DNA from: Nocardioides islandensis
GTDB lineage: Bacteria; Actinomycetota; Actinomycetes; Propionibacteriales; Nocardioidaceae
Assembly: GCF_015352455.1 (NCBI RefSeq)
Contig: NZ_JADKPN010000005.1
Coordinates: 62,001-126,000, forward strand
Reading direction: 5' to 3'
Length of the DNA stretch: 64,000 nucleotides
Shown piece by piece: positions 1 through 7,164 of the stretch. The translations under genes and the position numbers were made by a program. Position 1 is the stretch's first letter. The number at the start of each line of letters is the position of its first letter. Below the pieces are notes generated by a model, which was not told the origin of the DNA, ran no database searches, and was given only the letters and a program-made list of their open reading frames with translations.

Positions 1-240
1 CAGCGCGCGCAACGGGCCCATCTCGAGCGCCTGGTCGACCGCGGTCACGATCTGGTCGGTCCGCGTCACGTCGACCGGGACGAACATCCCGCCGATCTCG
101 CCGGCGAGCGCCTCGCCCTTCTCGGCGTTCAGGTCGGCGATGACGACGCGCGCACCCTGGGCGGCCAGTGCTCGGGCGCACGCGGCGCCGATGCCGGACG
201 CGCCGCCGGTGACGAGTGCTGAGGCTCCCTCGAAGTCCAT
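1..240 (-). CDS. SDR-family oxidoreductase, N-terminal fragment (cut by window edge)
   Basis: Reading leftward from the ATG at 240, the protein begins MDFEGASALVTGGASGIGAA, the Rossmann TGxxxGIG cofactor motif of short-chain dehydrogenases. It continues with VVIADLN, where the acidic residue after beta-2 suggests NAD(H) preference, and then DVTRTDQI. Only about 80 N-terminal residues are inside the window, so the Ser-Tyr-Lys catalytic residues and the substrate cannot be judged. A short REP-like repeat (255-299) separates it from dapF, which is on the same strand. Confidence 0.85.
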   Translation of the reverse strand, partial: MDFEGASALVTGGASGIGAACARALAAQGARVVIADLNAEKGEALAGEIGGMFVPVDVTRTDQIVTAVDQALEMGPLRAL

Positions 241-254
241 GGTGGCGAGCCTAT

Positions 255-299
255 GGTCTCGACACGCTCGGCCGTGGACGGCCTCCCGGCTCGACCACC
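255..299. repeat. REP-like palindromic repeat, copy A
   Basis: A 45-bp element begins GGTCTCGACACGCTCG and ends GGCTCGACCACC. Its centre is a perfect hairpin, GGCCGT-GG-ACGGCC at 270-283. The same outer motifs recur at 4756-4797 and 7023-7164. It lies between dapF and the SDR gene. Confidence 0.7.
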
Positions 300-304
300 C
301 TGAC

Positions 305-1132
305 TCAGAGGGAGGTCGTCCCCCGGGCCACGAAGACGGCAGGCCCGGTCAGGTACACGTGACCCTCGGGGCTCCACGTGACCGCCAGCATCCCGCCGGG
401 GACGTCGACGCGGTACATCGCCTGCTCGCCGGTGACCGTCGGGTCCGCGCCGTCGGCCACCGCGGTCGCGACCATGACGGCGCCCGCGCCGGTGCCGCAC
501 GAGCGGGTCTCCCCCGAGCCGCGCTCGTGCACGCGCATGCCGACGTGCACGTCGCCGCGACGCACCACCAGCTCGACGTTGACGCCGTCCGGGTACGTCG
601 CGGGGTCGTGCTCCGGAGCCCGCGTGAGGTCGAGGCCGGCCAGGGTCGACTCGTCGTCGACGAACGCGACCGCGTGCGGGTTGCCCATGTCGACGTGAAG
701 GGCGGGCCAGCTGCGGTCGCCGACGCCCACCTTGGTCTCGCCGAGCACCGTGGCCGTGCCCAGGTCGACCGTGACGTTCTCCCCGTCGACGTCGAGCATC
801 TTCATCCCGTCGCGGGTCCCGACCAGGAACGGCGTGGCCGGCTCGACCAACCCCTCGTCGACGAGGTACCGGGCGAACAGCCGGATCCCGTTGCCACACA
901 TCTCCGCGACCGACCCGTCGGCGTTGCGGTAGTCCATGAACCAGTGGTCGTCCTCGCGGACGACGCGCAGGACACCGTCGCCGCCGATCCCGGCCCGCCG
1001 GTCGCATAGCGCCCGCACCCGCCCGGCCATCTGCTCCGGGCTCAGCCCGCCGTGGACGGTCCCGTCATGGTCCGGCAGCAGCACGAAGTCGTTCTCCGTG
1101 CCGTGGCCCTTGAGGAACGGGTAGCTACCCAC
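305..1132 (-). CDS. dapF: Diaminopimelate epimerase
   Basis: Converts LL- to meso-diaminopimelate in the cytoplasm for lysine and peptidoglycan synthesis, without a cofactor. Both catalytic cysteines are visible: AEMCGNG near residue 79 and RSCGTGAG near residue 212. The N-terminal FLKGHGTENDFVLLPD block and NPHAVAF are also family signatures. I take the GTG at 1132, giving 275 aa, the usual family length. An ATG at 1171 is in frame but would add 13 non-conserved residues and extend the overlap with miaA. With the GTG start the genes overlap by 8 bp, so dapF is probably translationally coupled to miaA. Confidence 0.95.
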   Translation of the reverse strand: MGSYPFLKGHGTENDFVLLPDHDGTVHGGLSPEQMAGRVRALCDRRAGIGGDGVLRVVREDDHWFMDYRNADGSVAEMCGNGIRLFARYLVDEGLVEPATPFLVGTRDGMKMLDVDGENVTVDLGTATVLGETKVGVGDRSWPALHVDMGNPHAVAFVDDESTLAGLDLTRAPEHDPATYPDGVNVELVVRRGDVHVGMRVHERGSGETRSCGTGAGAVMVATAVADGADPTVTGEQAMYRVDVPGGMLAVTWSPEGHVYLTGPAVFVARGTTSL

Positions 1133-2057
1133 CCAGGAATGGTCCCACGGCGGCCAGCGCCTGCTCGACACGTCCCGGGTCGTCGTACCGCACCCACACC
1201 ACCCGCGGGTCCTTGCGGAACCACGAGTCCTGCCGGCGCGCGAACCTGCGCGTCGCGACGACCGTCCGCTCGCGCGCCTCGTCGAGGCTCAGCTCACCGT
1301 CCAGGTACGCCGTCACCTCGCGGTACCCGATCGCCGTCGAGGCCGTGCGGCCCTCGCGCAGCCCCCGGTCCAGCAAGTCGGCGACCTCGTCGACGAACCC
1401 CCCCTCGAACATCGCCGCCACCCGCCGCTCGATGCGCTCGTGCAGGGTCGGCCGGTCGATGTCGACGCCGACCTGCACGGTCGCTGGGTCGGCGTACTCC
1501 AGCGTCGGCAGCGTCGCGGAGAAGGGCCGGCCGGTCAGCTCGACGACCTCGAGCGCGCGCACGACGCGGCGGCCGTTGTCGGGGCGGATGTTCCCGGCCG
1601 CCACCGGGTCCCGTTCGGCCAGTCGCTGGTGCAGGGCCTCCGCGCCGACGGCGGCGAGCTCGCCCTCGAGCCGGCGTCGCACCTCCTCGTCGGTCCCCGG
1701 GAACTCGAACCGGTCCAGGACCGCCCGCACGTACAGCGCCGACCCGCCCACGAGCACCGGCACCCGACCGCGCCCTCGCAGCTCCGCGACGGCGGCACGC
1801 GCCCAGCCCTGGAACTCGGCGACGGTCAGCGGCTCGACCACGTCGAGCACGTCCAGGAGGTGGTGCTCGATCCCGCGCCGCTCGGCGACCGGCTGCTTCG
1901 CCGTGCCGATGTCCATGCCGCGATACACCGCCATCGCGTCGGTGTTCACGATCTCGCCGCCGAGCCTCTCGGCCAGGTCCAGCGCCAGCTCGCTCTTGCC
2001 CGACGCGGTCGCGCCGACGACGGCGACGATCGGCGGGACGGAGGGAGCGAGCGGCAC
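1125..2057 (-). CDS. miaA: tRNA dimethylallyltransferase
   Basis: Transfers a dimethylallyl group from DMAPP to N6 of A37 in tRNAs that read UNN codons; MiaB, also in this window (4576-6048), then methylthiolates the product. The P-loop GATASGKS is at residues 14-21, followed by NTDAMAVYRGMDIGTAKP-like and DVLDVVEPLTVAEFQ blocks. The GTG at 2057 gives 310 aa, the normal size, and has a GGGAG ribosome site about 8 bases upstream. The frame stays open to 2468 but that upstream part is not MiaA-like. It is first in a two-gene unit with dapF. Confidence 0.95.
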   Translation of the reverse strand: MPLAPSVPPIVAVVGATASGKSELALDLAERLGGEIVNTDAMAVYRGMDIGTAKQPVAERRGIEHHLLDVLDVVEPLTVAEFQGWARAAVAELRGRGRVPVLVGGSALYVRAVLDRFEFPGTDEEVRRRLEGELAAVGAEALHQRLAERDPVAAGNIRPDNGRRVVRALEVVELTGRPFSATLPTLEYADPATVQVGVDIDRPTLHERIERRVAAMFEGGFVDEVADLLDRGLREGRTASTAIGYREVTAYLDGELSLDEARERTVVATRRFARRQDSWFRKDPRVVWVRYDDPGRVEQALAAVGPFLGG

Positions 2058-2135
2058 ACCGACAGTCTCCCAAGCATCACCCGTGAGGGCGGTTGAAGTC
2101 TGCCCCGGACACCGGTTTGGTGGAGGTGGAGGGAG

Positions 2136-2339
2136 TTGATCCATCACATGACCACCACACCCGACCCGAACGAGCCGCTGCCGCCCGGCGATCCGATCCC
2201 GGACCCGGACCCGGGCAGTGAGCCGGCCGCACCGCCGGACCCGGAGATCGTGCCGAGCGGGGACCCGGTCCCGGGAGGCCCGGAGATCGACCCGTTGCCG
2301 GACACGCAACCGAACCCCCAGCCGGAGGTGCGCCCGTGA
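2136..2339 (+). CDS. Small proline- and aspartate-rich protein, unknown function
   Basis: A 67-aa low-complexity, acidic, proline-rich protein (repeated PDP and PGDPIPDPDP-like stretches), with no signal peptide or membrane segment. The start is either TTG 2136 or ATG 2148, behind the purine-rich stretch GGAGGTGGAGGGAG at 2122-2135. Its TGA overlaps the GTG of the next small gene (GTGA), which supports both being translated as a pair. No family recognised; probably disordered. Confidence 0.55.
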   Translation: MIHHMTTTPDPNEPLPPGDPIPDPDPGSEPAAPPDPEIVPSGDPVPGGPEIDPLPDTQPNPQPEVRP

Positions 2340-2581
2340 TGGCCGTCGGACCGATGCCCACACCGCAGAAGGAAGAGCCGGAGAAGTTCCCGGGCGGCGC
2401 GGACGCGCTGGAGGACCAGTCGCGCTACGGCGAGATCCCGGACGCGCCGCTGGGCGTGGACCTCCCACCCGACCTGCGCCCGGACGCGGTCGAGCTCCCC
2501 GAGGAGATCACCGAGCCGGACGACAAGACCCAGGAACCCTCGGAGGACGACGAGTCCGACGAGCCCGAGACGCCCGTCTGA
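2336..2581 (+). CDS. Small acidic protein, unknown function
   Basis: An 81-aa very acidic protein with many Glu, Asp and Pro, ending in an Asp/Glu-rich tail. There are no Cys, membrane segments or recognisable motifs. It starts at GTG 2336, which overlaps the stop of the preceding gene; ATG 2339 is an alternative. The coupled arrangement suggests a small two-protein unit. No function can be assigned. Confidence 0.6.
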   Translation: MMAVGPMPTPQKEEPEKFPGGADALEDQSRYGEIPDAPLGVDLPPDLRPDAVELPEEITEPDDKTQEPSEDDESDEPETPV

Positions 2582-2662
2582 GCGACGCCCGAGGCCGGCG
2601 GGCGGCGGGACTACGCTGACGGCGGCGCGGCCACCGGGGCCGCAGGAGCAGGAGGTCTCGGC

Positions 2663-2854
2663 ATGGGATTCCTCGACGACGCGATGGACAAGGCCAAGGG
2701 CCTCATCGACGAGCACGACGAGAAGGTCGACGACGCCATCGAGAAGGCGGGCGACCTGGTCGACGACAAGACCGGCGACAAGTACACCGGCCAGATCGAC
2801 AAGGGGCAGGACTTCCTCCAGGAGAAGACCGGCGAGGGCGACACCAACCGGTGA
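2663..2854 (+). CDS. MT0933-like (Rv0909-type) small antitoxin-family protein
   Basis: A 63-aa charged helical protein beginning MGFLDDAMDKAKGLI, with lysine/aspartate repeats and KYTGQIDKGQDFLQEKTG. This pattern fits the MT0933-like antitoxin family, whose M. tuberculosis member Rv0909 pairs with the SRPBCC-fold toxin Rv0910. A ribosome site (GGAGCAGGAGG, about 2645-2655) precedes the ATG. The gene downstream is a Nudix hydrolase, not an SRPBCC protein, and no toxin is recognisable on either side, so a toxin-antitoxin role is unproven here. Its stop overlaps the Nudix GTG. Confidence 0.75.
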   Translation: MGFLDDAMDKAKGLIDEHDEKVDDAIEKAGDLVDDKTGDKYTGQIDKGQDFLQEKTGEGDTNR

Positions 2855-3348
2855 CGCATTCCCCCACGCGAGCGGGCACCCTCGACCGGTTCGTCGTGGT
2901 GCCCGCTTCGTACGTGTTCTTCCTCCGGCCGGTCGACGGTGACGACCACGTGCTCCTCCAGCTGCGTCAGAACACCGGCTTCATGGACGACCACTGGGCC
3001 GCGGCGGCAGCCGGGCACGTCGAGAAGGGCGAGACGGCGTACGACGCGGCGCGGCGCGAGGCCGTCGAGGAGGTCGGGGTCGGCGACCTCGAGCTCGAGT
3101 TCGTCACCGCGATGCAGCGCACCCAGGGCGGCGAGCCGATCGACGAGCGCATCGACTTCTTCTTCACCTGCCGGACGTGGTCCGGCGAACCGCGGATCAT
3201 GGAACCGCGCAAGGCCGCCGCGCTCGAGTGGTTCCCGCTCAGCGGCCTGCCCGACCCGGTCGTCCCACACGAGCTCAAGGTGCTGCGCGGACTGCGCGAC
3301 GGGATCGCGAGCTACTCGTCGTTCGGGTTCGCGACCGACGTCTCCTGA
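2851..3348 (+). CDS. Nudix hydrolase
   Basis: A 165-aa protein with a complete Nudix box: GHVEKGETAYDAARREAVEE followed by VGV, at about residues 52-74. The acidic residues bind Mg2+ for hydrolysis of a nucleoside-diphosphate-linked substrate. The N-terminal FVVVPASYVFFLRPVDG and LLQLRQNTGFMDDHW resemble MutT-like proteins; the substrate cannot be predicted. The GTG at 2851 overlaps the stop of the antitoxin-like gene. Its 3' end overlaps the convergent MFS gene by 37 bp. Confidence 0.9.
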   Translation: MTHSPTRAGTLDRFVVVPASYVFFLRPVDGDDHVLLQLRQNTGFMDDHWAAAAAGHVEKGETAYDAARREAVEEVGVGDLELEFVTAMQRTQGGEPIDERIDFFFTCRTWSGEPRIMEPRKAAALEWFPLSGLPDPVVPHELKVLRGLRDGIASYSSFGFATDVS

Positions 3349-4571
3349 GGGATCCGCGCGTCCCTGAACGGCGTCAGCGCCAGGCCCGCGGCGACGAGCA
3401 GGAAGCCGGCCGCGGCGACGTACAGCACCGGGCGCAGCCCGACGGAGTCCGCGAGCAGACCGCCCAGCGGTGCGCCGACGACCACCATGGCCCGGTTGAT
3501 CGAGCGCATGGTGGTGTTCATCCGGCCCTGGAGCTCGTCGGGCGTCACGCTCTGGCGGTAGCCCATCGTGTTGGCGTTCTCCGCACCCATCGACACCCCG
3601 AGGAGCAGCTGGCCGGCCCCGAAGACGGCCCAGGTCAGCACGCTGTCGCCCGGGCTGCTGGCCACCAGCGCCCAGGCGACCGCGTTGCCCACGATGCAGG
3701 CGATGCTGACGCGGCCGGCGCCGAACGCGTTGCCCAGGCGTTCGGCGTAGGACGACCCGACGACCGCCCCGACGCCGGCGAGCGCGAGCAGCAGCCCGAA
3801 CCCCAGCGCGCCGAGGTCGAGCTGCCGGAGCGCGAAGACCGGGAGCGCCGCACCGGCCATCGCGTTGAAGAGGAACCAGATGTGCGTGCCGATCGCGAAC
3901 GGCGTGAGCGTGCGGTGGCGGTACACCCACCGCAGCCCTTCGCGGAGCTCCGTCGGCACCTGGCGCATCGACCTCAGGTCGACCGACCGGCTCGGGGGCT
4001 CGGCCACCCGGGTCCGCGCGACCAGGAGGGCCGAGGCCAGGAAGCTCGCGGCGTCGACCAGCACCGCCCAGGGCGCGCTGAGCAGGGCGACCAGGCCACC
4101 GGCCAGCGCCGGCCCGGACGTCTGCGCGACGGCGTCGCTCTGGTCGAGCCGCGCGTTGGCGCGCGTCAGGAGAGGGCGGGGCACGAGCCGGGGGACGAAG
4201 GACTGCGACGCGGAGTCGTTGAGCAGCGAGAGCGTCCCGAAGGCGACCATGAACACGACCAGCAGGGCGAGCGTCAGCTGGTCGGCCATCGCCAGGAGCG
4301 GGATCGCGACGAGCAGCAGTCCGCGCCCGAGGTCCGTGGCCACCAGGATCGGACGACGGCGCACCCGGTCCACCAGCACGCCGACGACCAGGCCGAGGAC
4401 GAGGTACGGCAGGAAGCGGGCGGCGTTCACCAGGCCGACGCCGGCGGCGCTCTCGTGGAGGGTGACGACGACGAGGACCTGGATGGCCAGGGTGGTGACG
4501 TAGGAGCCGAAGCCCGAGACCGTCTCCGCGGTCCAGAACAGCCGGAAGTCGCGCTGCTCCCCGAGACTCAT
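3312..4571 (-). CDS. MFS transporter (MFS_3/EntS-like exporter)
   Basis: A 419-aa membrane protein with about 10-12 hydrophobic segments. It begins MSLGEQRDFRLFWTAETVSG, a typical N-terminus of this drug/siderophore-exporter subgroup, and carries the MFS loop 2-3 signature as VGVLVDRVRRRPILVATD. The second half has the QGRMNTTMRSIN loop. The substrate is unknown. ATG 4571 lies 5 bases past the miaB stop on the same strand; a longer frame upstream is not MFS-like. Probably co-transcribed with miaB. Confidence 0.9.
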   Translation of the reverse strand: MSLGEQRDFRLFWTAETVSGFGSYVTTLAIQVLVVVTLHESAAGVGLVNAARFLPYLVLGLVVGVLVDRVRRRPILVATDLGRGLLLVAIPLLAMADQLTLALLVVFMVAFGTLSLLNDSASQSFVPRLVPRPLLTRANARLDQSDAVAQTSGPALAGGLVALLSAPWAVLVDAASFLASALLVARTRVAEPPSRSVDLRSMRQVPTELREGLRWVYRHRTLTPFAIGTHIWFLFNAMAGAALPVFALRQLDLGALGFGLLLALAGVGAVVGSSYAERLGNAFGAGRVSIACIVGNAVAWALVASSPGDSVLTWAVFGAGQLLLGVSMGAENANTMGYRQSVTPDELQGRMNTTMRSINRAMVVVGAPLGGLLADSVGLRPVLYVAAAGFLLVAAGLALTPFRDARIPQETSVANPNDE

Positions 4572-4575
4572 CCGC

Positions 4576-6048
4576 TCAGGCCGGGGCGCCCACGGCCGGC
4601 ATGCCCAGGCCGACGACAGGCGCGCTCGGCGCCGCTGTACGCGCTTCCCAGGCGTCGCCGGAGCGGGTACGGCGGACGGCCAGCACGCCGCCGTCCGCGA
4701 CCAGGTGGTGCGGGGCCGCGCGGGTGATCTCGACGGTGACCATGTCGCCGGGCCTGATCTCGACACGCCGCTCGTCCCTCGCGGCGGCTCGATCACCAAA
4801 CGGCGTGGGGTCGAAGTGGACGAGGCGGTTGTCGGGCCCGCGGCCGGAGAGGCGGTGCGTCGCGGCGTCCTTGCGGCCCTCGCCCTCGGCGACCATCAGC
4901 TCGACGGTGGTGCCGACGAGCGACTTGTTCTCCTCCCAGGCGATGTCGTTGACCAGCTCGACCAGCCGCTCGTAGCGGTCCTGCACGACGTCGGCCGGGA
5001 CCTGGTCGGGGAGCGTCGCGGCCGGCGTACCGGGCCGGATGGAGTACTGGAACGTGAACGCCCCGGAGAACCGGGCCGCGGCCACGACCTGCAGCGTCTG
5101 CACGAAGTCCTCCTCGGTCTCGCCGGGGAAGCCCACGATGATGTCAGTGGTGATCGCCGCGTCCGGGATCGCGGCGCGGACGCGGTCGATGATGCCGAGG
5201 TACTTCTCGCGGCGGTAGGACCGGCGCATCGCCTTGAGCACGCGGTCGGAGCCCGACTGGAGCGGCATGTGCAGCTGCGGCATGACGTTCGGGGTCTCGG
5301 CCATCGCGACGATGACGTCGTCGGTGAACTCCGCGGGGTGAGGCGAGGTGAACCGCACCCGTTCCAGGCCCTCGACCTCGCCACAGGCTCGCAGCAGCTT
5401 CGAGAACGCCTGGCGGTCGCCGAACTCCACGCCGTACGCGTTGACGTTCTGCCCGAGCAGGGTGACCTCGCTGACGCCCTCGGCGACCAGCGCGCGCACC
5501 TCGGCGAGGACGTCGCCGGGCCGCCGGTCCTTCTCCTTGCCGCGCAGCGCCGGGACGATGCAGAACGTGCAGGTGTTGTTGCAGCCGACGGAGACCGAGA
5601 CCCAGGCGGCGTACGCCGACTCGCGCCGTGTCGGCAGCGTGGACGGGAAGACCTCGAGGGACTCGAGGATCTCGACCTGCGCCTCGTCGTTGACCCGCGC
5701 GCGCTCGAGCAGGGCCGGCAGCGAGCCGATGTTGTGGGTGCCGAACACGACGTCGACCCACGGCGCCTTGCGGGTGATCTCGCCGCGGTCCTTCTGCGCG
5801 AGGCAGCCGCCGACCGCGATCTGCATCCCCGGCGTCCTCGCCTTCACCGGCGCCAGGTGCCCGAGGTTGCCGTAGAGCTTGTTGTCGGCGTTCTCCCGCA
5901 CGGCGCAGGTGTTGAACACGACGACGTCGGCCTGGGCGTTCGCGGGAGCCGCGACGTACCCCGCCTCCTCCAGCAGACCGGTCAGCCGCTCGGAGTCGTG
6001 GACGTTCATCTGGCACCCGAAGGTGCGGACCTCGTACGTGCGCGCCAT
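4576..6048 (-). CDS. miaB: tRNA-2-methylthio-N6-dimethylallyladenosine synthase (radical SAM)
   Basis: Methylthiolates i6A37 of tRNA after MiaA. It has an N-terminal UPF0004 domain with three cluster cysteines ([24 protein letters not shown]), a radical-SAM domain with CNNTCTFC at about residues 156-163, and a C-terminal TRAM RNA-binding domain. The TRAM region contains an extra [12 protein letters not shown] stretch compared with the mycobacterial protein as I recall it. This stretch is encoded by a REP-like repeat at 4756-4797. The ATG at 6048 follows a possible -10 TACCCT at 9 bases. Confidence 0.95.
   Translation of the reverse strand: MARTYEVRTFGCQMNVHDSERLTGLLEEAGYVAAPANAQADVVVFNTCAVRENADNKLYGNLGHLAPVKARTPGMQIAVGGCLAQKDRGEITRKAPWVDVVFGTHNIGSLPALLERARVNDEAQVEILESLEVFPSTLPTRRESAYAAWVSVSVGCNNTCTFCIVPALRGKEKDRRPGDVLAEVRALVAEGVSEVTLLGQNVNAYGVEFGDRQAFSKLLRACGEVEGLERVRFTSPHPAEFTDDVIVAMAETPNVMPQLHMPLQSGSDRVLKAMRRSYRREKYLGIIDRVRAAIPDAAITTDIIVGFPGETEEDFVQTLQVVAAARFSGAFTFQYSIRPGTPAATLPDQVPADVVQDRYERLVELVNDIAWEENKSLVGTTVELMVAEGEGRKDAATHRLSGRGPDNRLVHFDPTPFGDRAAARDERRVEIRPGDMVTVEITRAAPHHLVADGGVLAVRRTRSGDAWEARTAAPSAPVVGLGMPAVGAPA
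4756..4797. repeat. REP-like palindromic repeat, copy B, inside miaB
   Basis: A 42-bp element begins GATCTCGACACG and ends GGCTCGATCACC. It has a perfect internal stem, CGCCGC/GCGGCG around a 9-base loop. The outer motifs match copies A (255-299) and C (7023-7164). It lies in frame within the miaB TRAM-domain coding region and adds about 12-14 residues without breaking the frame. Confidence 0.7.
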
Positions 6049-6115
6049 AGCGCGATCAGGGTACGGCGACCACGACCGTGCCGCCGATTCCGGCCCCGGT
6101 CCGATCAGCCTGTGC

Positions 6116-6475
6116 TCAGCCCTGGGCTTCGACCTTCTGGCGTACCTCGTCCATGTCGAGGTCGCGGACGGCGGTGATGAGCTGGTCGAGCACCGGGGCC
6201 GGGAGGGCGCCGGGCTGCCGGAAGACCATGATCCCGTCGCGGAAGGCCATCAACGTCGGGATGGACGAGATCTGGAGGGCGCCGGAGAGGTCACGCTCGT
6301 CCTCGGTGTTGATGCTGCCGAACGTGATGTCCGGGTTGGCCTCACTGGCTGCCTCGTAGACCGGTGCGAAGTTGCGGCACGGGCCGCACCACGACGCCCA
6401 GAAGTCGAGCAGCACGATGCCGTCCTGCTCGATGGTGGTGGCGAAGTTGTCGGCACCGACGGTCACGGTGGTCAT
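6116..6475 (-). CDS. Thioredoxin
   Basis: A 119-aa cytoplasmic disulfide reductase. The active site WCGPC sits at residues 32-36 in [12 protein letters not shown], and the cis-proline loop is [12 protein letters not shown]. It begins [20 protein letters not shown], with the ribosome site AGGAGG 9 bases before the ATG. There is no signal peptide. Which of the organism's thioredoxins this is cannot be told. It lies between miaB and a hotdog-fold gene, all leftward. Confidence 0.95.
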   Translation of the reverse strand: MTTVTVGADNFATTIEQDGIVLLDFWASWCGPCRNFAPVYEAASEANPDITFGSINTEDERDLSGALQISSIPTLMAFRDGIMVFRQPGALPAPVLDQLITAVRDLDMDEVRQKVEAQG

Positions 6476-6547
6476 GGGTGGAGTTCCTCCTGCTGGTGGT
6501 CGTGCACCCGGTGCAACGAACCAGTGGCCCGAATCCTTCCCGGCACG

Positions 6548-7021
6548 TTACCGCCGGCCGGCCGTCTTCTCGGTGACCCAGAGCCGGATCTCGCCCTCGA
6601 CGACCACGGTCCCGTCCCGGTCCTCGCCACGCACCCGCACGGGTACGTCGGGGTCGTCGCCGGTCCACTGCGCCCGGTCGGTCTCGGCGATGCAGGTGAT
6701 GTCGCCGCTCGCCTTGGCGGTGTACGCGACCTCCATCCCCTTCGGGATCCACCGCTTCGTGGCCGGGATGCTCGCCTCCGCCAGCGCCCCCATCGCGGCC
6801 TCCAGCCCGTTGCACAGTGCGATCGCGTGCACGGTGCCGAGGTGGTTGTGCACGCGCCGCCGGTCCCGGACCACCAGCTCCGCATGGTCCGGCTCGATGA
6901 CGGTGAACCGGGGCCGGATGCTCGCGAAGTACGGCGCCCGGAACGCGAACGCCCGCGAGAACAGCCGGTCCCCCAGCGGCAAGCGGCTCGCGGTCCTCCA
7001 GAGGGACAGGACGCCGCTCAC
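6548..7021 (-). CDS. DUF4442/PaaI-like hotdog-fold protein
   Basis: About 157 aa matching the DUF4442 hotdog family related to acyl-CoA thioesterases. The conserved VHNHLGTVHAIALCNGLEAA segment at about residues 55-74 forms the usual substrate pocket, and VAYTAKASGDI follows. The start is uncertain: GTG 7021 directly abuts the REP-like repeat and GTG 7054 lies inside it; neither has a good ribosome site. Thioesterase activity is plausible from the fold but not shown by the sequence. Confidence 0.8.
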   Translation of the reverse strand: MSGVLSLWRTASRLPLGDRLFSRAFAFRAPYFASIRPRFTVIEPDHAELVVRDRRRVHNHLGTVHAIALCNGLEAAMGALAEASIPATKRWIPKGMEVAYTAKASGDITCIAETDRAQWTGDDPDVPVRVRGEDRDGTVVVEGEIRLWVTEKTAGRR

Positions 7022-7022
7022 T

Positions 7023-7164
7023 GGTGGTCGAGCCGGGCGAGCGCCGGCGAGCACGTGTCGAGACCCGGTGACGGGACCGCGGTCTCGACACGCTCGGTCC
7101 TTCGAGACGCCTCGTCCCTCGGCTCCTCAGGAACCACCGCGGCCGGCCTCACGGCTCGACCACC
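7023..7164. repeat. Composite REP-like inverted repeat, copy C
   Basis: Two repeat units in opposite orientation. The left one (7023-7065) runs from GGTGGTCGAGCC to GTGTCGAGACC. The right one (7081-7164) runs from GGTCTCGACACG to GCTCGACCACC. The outer ends are inverted copies of one another. The right edge supplies the last codons and the stop of the S9 peptidase gene (ending VVEP). The left edge supplies the region just upstream of the DUF4442 start. Confidence 0.8.

Noticed and set aside
1167-1180. Further REP-like motif GCTCGACACG in miaA
   Set aside because: Only a short match and no partner motif; ordinary coding sequence.
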